NCBI GenBank assembly: GCA_025057335.1
Contig: JANWXG010000115.1
Coordinates: forward strand, 1 to 7,982
DNA length: 7,982 nucleotides
Source: a bacterium
Lineage (GTDB): Bacteria > Armatimonadota > HRBIN16
Direction: 5' to 3'
Shown in pieces: positions 6,047-7,982 of the stretch. The position numbers and the translations under genes are program-made. Below the pieces are notes generated by a model. The model did no database searches. It saw only the letters and a program-made list of their open reading frames with translations, and was not told the DNA's origin. Each line of letters starts with the position of its first letter. Position 1 is the first letter of the stretch.

Positions 6047-6570
6047 TGGGCGAACTACTGGCTGAAAAGCTGATACGCAACATTCCCGACTTCCCGCAGC
6101 CGGGGATACTGTTCCGGGACATCACGCCGGTGTTGCAGCATCCGCAAGCGCTGCGCGAAGTCGTGGACCACATGATCGAGTATGCCCGCAGTCGTCAACC
6201 CGATGTGATTGTGGGCATCGAGTCGCGCGGTTTCGTGTTCGGCATTCCGATTGCACTGGCGTTAGGTGTGGGGTTCGTGCCCGTGCGCAAGCTGGGCAAG
6301 CTGCCCTACAAGAAGATTGTGGAGGAGTATGCGCTGGAATACGGCACGAACGCGATGGAAATCCACGTGGATGCAGTGCAACCGGGGCAGCGCGTGGTGA
6401 TTGTGGATGACCTGTTGGCGACGGGAGGAACTGCCGCCGCGGCGGCGAGGTTAGTGGAAAGGTTAGGCGGACAGGTCGCAGGATTCGATTTCCTGATTGA
6501 GCTGGAGTTCTTGAAAGGGCGGAAGATGCTGCATGGCTACGATGTCTTCACCCTTATCCGCTTCCCGTAG
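6046..6570 (+). CDS. apt: Adenine phosphoribosyltransferase
   Basis: A 174-residue type I phosphoribosyltransferase that makes AMP from adenine and PRPP. It shows the APT N terminus (IRNIPDFPQPGILFRDITPVL, 10-30), the ESRGFVFG segment (59-66), the flexible-loop RKLGKLPYKKIVEEYALEYG, and the PRPP loop VVIVDDLLATGGT (117-129) with the Asp pair at 121-122. Length and motifs match E. coli and human APT closely. Start ATG 6046 shares one base with the mtnA stop, and GGGGGAGG lies about 7 nt upstream, so expression is likely coupled. It removes the adenine made by MtnP, which pulls the phosphorylase reaction forward. The neighbouring permease gene begins inside its last 38 nt. Nothing is missing. 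Confidence 0.96.
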   Translation: MGELLAEKLIRNIPDFPQPGILFRDITPVLQHPQALREVVDHMIEYARSRQPDVIVGIESRGFVFGIPIALALGVGFVPVRKLGKLPYKKIVEEYALEYGTNAMEIHVDAVQPGQRVVIVDDLLATGGTAAAAARLVERLGGQVAGFDFLIELEFLKGRKMLHGYDVFTLIRFP

Positions 6571-7885
6571 CCCCTTAGACCGCCTGTTCGCCCTGAGTGA
6601 ACGCGGCAGCACGGTACAACGCGAAGTGGTCGCCGGGCTCGCCACGTTCATGACGATGGCGTACATCATCTTCGTCAACCCCCAGGTGCTCAAGGCAGCA
6701 GGTATGCCTGTCGAGGCGGTAGCTGCAGCCACCTGCATCGCCGCGGCGGTGCCGACGCTACTTATGGGCTTGTGGGCAAACTACCCCTTCGCGCTTGCCA
6801 GCGGCATGGGCTTGAACGCTGCGCTCGCCATGCACGCTACCAAGCCCGGCATGGACTGGCAAACGATGATGGGCGTCATCGTCGTGGAGGGAGCCATCGT
6901 CACTGTGCTGGTGCTGACCCGCGTGCGCGAGCAGGTGATGCAAGCTATCCCGATGAACCTGAAGCGCGCTATCGGCGTGGGCATCGGCATCTTCATCGCC
7001 TTTCTGGGACTGCAACACGCGGGTTGGGTGACACAGGGCACAGGCACTCTGACCACGCATGGCGCGTTCACGGCGAAAGGCACACTGGTCTCCACGCTGG
7101 GGTTGCTGCTGATGATGTTGCTGCTGGCGTTTCGCGTGCGCGGAGCGATTCTGCTAGGCATTCTCGGAACAGCAGTGGTCGCCTGGGTGGCAGATGCGCT
7201 CACCCCCGCCAGCGCGCGTTTGACGGTCGTCCCCGAGCGATGGCTGGCGATGCCCGACTTCTCCACCTTCGGACAGGCGAACATCCTTGGCGCGCTGCAG
7301 CCTGCCCTGGTAGGCGTCATCTTCGCTTTCCTCATCACTGACTTCTTCGATACGATGGGCACGGTCATCGGTATCGGTGGACAGGGCGGCTTCCTGGACG
7401 AACGGGGCAACCTGCCTCGCCTCAATCGCGTGCTGCTCACCGACTCGCTGGCGGCGGTGTGGGGTGGGCTGTGTGGCGCTAGCTCCGTTACCACTTACAT
7501 CGAGAGCGCCGCAGGCATTAGCGAAGGCGGACGCACGGGGTTGACCTCAGTAGTAGTCGGATTGCTTTTCCTGTTGAGCCTGCTGTTTGCGCCGCTAGTG
7601 GGAGCGGTGCCAGCGGTTGCAACCGCGCCCGCCCTGATTGTGGTGGGCTACCTCATGATGACCGTCGTGCGTGAGATGGAGTTCGTCTCGCCAGAACAGG
7701 GCATTCCCGCTTTCCTCACGATGCTCCTTATCCCCCTCACCCATAGCATCTCCTTCGGCATCGGCGTGGGGTTTATTTCGTATGTAGCGGTGATGTTGCT
7801 GCGCGGCAGGGGACGCGAGGTATCGCCCTGGATGTATGGGATTGCCCTCCTCTTCGCGGTCAGCTTCGCGTGGGGAGCGGGGTAG
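6533..7885 (+). CDS. NCS2 family purine permease (AzgA/PbuG-like; adenine, guanine or hypoxanthine)
   Basis: A 450-residue inner-membrane permease, full length for the AzgA branch of the nucleobase-cation symporter-2 family, with many hydrophobic helices. The N terminus has LFALSERGSTVQREVVAGLATFM and AYIIFVNPQVL (18-53), then GMGLNAALAM, MNLKRAIGVGIGIFIAFLGLQ, DFFDTMGTVIGIGGQ (from Asp270) and SSVTTYIESAAGISEGGRTGL with Glu324, the two helices that line the base-binding site in this family. Relatives take up hypoxanthine/guanine (PbuG, PbuO) or adenine/hypoxanthine (AzgA, PurP); the context with apt favours adenine, but the sequence does not settle it. Start ATG 6533 lies inside apt (38-nt overlap), with GGAAG at 6521-6525 and a 7-nt spacer; ATG 6542 is the alternative. 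The gene ends the operon; a hairpin lies 34 nt beyond its stop. Confidence 0.93.
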   Translation: MATMSSPLSASRSPLDRLFALSERGSTVQREVVAGLATFMTMAYIIFVNPQVLKAAGMPVEAVAAATCIAAAVPTLLMGLWANYPFALASGMGLNAALAMHATKPGMDWQTMMGVIVVEGAIVTVLVLTRVREQVMQAIPMNLKRAIGVGIGIFIAFLGLQHAGWVTQGTGTLTTHGAFTAKGTLVSTLGLLLMMLLLAFRVRGAILLGILGTAVVAWVADALTPASARLTVVPERWLAMPDFSTFGQANILGALQPALVGVIFAFLITDFFDTMGTVIGIGGQGGFLDERGNLPRLNRVLLTDSLAAVWGGLCGASSVTTYIESAAGISEGGRTGLTSVVVGLLFLLSLLFAPLVGAVPAVATAPALIVVGYLMMTVVREMEFVSPEQGIPAFLTMLLIPLTHSISFGIGVGFISYVAVMLLRGRGREVSPWMYGIALLFAVSFAWGAG

Positions 7886-7918
7886 AAGCTCAAGACCACA
7901 TGACGAACAGGAAGCGCT

Positions 7919-7952
7919 GGAGGGCGAGGCTCCTGCCGAGCCGTCCCCCTCC
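7919..7952. repeat. Imperfect GC-rich hairpin after the permease gene, possible terminator or dispersed repeat unit
   Basis: GGAGGG (7919-7924) pairs with CCCTCC (7947-7952), and inside it GGCTC (7928-7932) pairs with GAGCC (7938-7942) around a CTGCC loop, with an internal loop of 3 and 4 nt between the stems. It sits 34 nt after the permease stop. No T-run follows, so it is not a canonical Rho-independent terminator. The tract resembles, from memory, short dispersed repeats of Armatimonadota genomes; I cannot confirm this. Confidence 0.4.
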
Positions 7953-7953
7953 C

Positions 7954-7982
7954 TGTCATGCTGAGCCGAAGGCGGAGTGGAG
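7954..7982. repeat. Possible start of a dispersed TCATGCTGAG-type intergenic repeat, cut by the window edge
   Basis: TGTCATGCTGAGCCGAAGG followed by CGGAGTGGAG resembles an intergenic repeat beginning TGTCAT(T/G)CTGAGC and containing GAAG-type blocks, which I recall from several environmental and thermophile genomes. It follows the hairpin directly and runs off the right edge. No copy occurs elsewhere in the window, so its repeat nature rests on recollection only. Confidence 0.3.

Noticed and set aside
6781..7494. 237-codon minus-strand open frame antisense to the permease
   Set aside because: The product is rich in Ser, Thr, Pro and Met as expected for the complement of a membrane-protein gene; no ribosome site or motif.

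Overview
The window is GC-rich and fully packed with genes: eight complete genes plus one cut by the left edge. It looks like a bacterial chromosome, not a mobile element. The best guess for the source is a thermophilic or hot-spring member of the Armatimonadota. That guess rests on a pseudopilin of the type very abundant in that phylum (FTLIE leader, CLSNIRQIG segment, C-terminal FGDGHAK), the GC-rich codon use, and a Cys-x-Cys tail on the phosphorylase resembling thermophile enzymes. It is an inference, not a marker-gene identification.

Layout. (1) 3-656, plus strand: a coenzyme F420 gamma-glutamyl-ligase-like protein, probably missing its first few codons. (2) 653-4050, minus strand: an apparent four-gene operon read right to left, consisting of a class I glutamine-amidotransferase-like gamma-glutamyl hydrolase (PuuD family), a prepilin-type protein, a COG0402-type amidohydrolase/deaminase, and a class II aldolase. 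Spacing is 14 nt, then a 4-nt GTGA overlap, then a 29-nt overlap. (3) 4051-4182: a compact divergent control region with one perfect TATAAT box on each strand and a 7-bp inverted repeat flanking the plus-strand -35. (4) 4183-7885, plus strand: mtnP, mtnA, apt and an NCS2 purine permease, all overlapping or 1 nt apart. (5) 7886-7982: a short tail with an imperfect hairpin and the start of what looks like a dispersed repeat.

How it may work. MtnP splits methylthioadenosine (MTA, waste of polyamine synthesis) or 5'-deoxyadenosine (waste of radical SAM enzymes) into adenine and a 5-substituted ribose-1-phosphate. Apt recovers the adenine as AMP, and the permease moves purine bases. MtnA isomerises the sugar phosphate to a ribulose-1-phosphate. 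The class II aldolase at the end of the divergent operon is the kind of enzyme that could cleave that product to DHAP plus an aldehyde, as in the DHAP shunt, and the amidohydrolase belongs to a superfamily that includes MTA, 5'-deoxyadenosine and aminofutalosine deaminases. So the two divergent operons could together encode a salvage route for SAM-derived nucleosides. The plus-strand half is firmly supported; the contribution of the minus-strand genes is inferred from family and position. The most unusual single feature is that the aldolase has Ser in place of one of the three canonical zinc-binding His residues.
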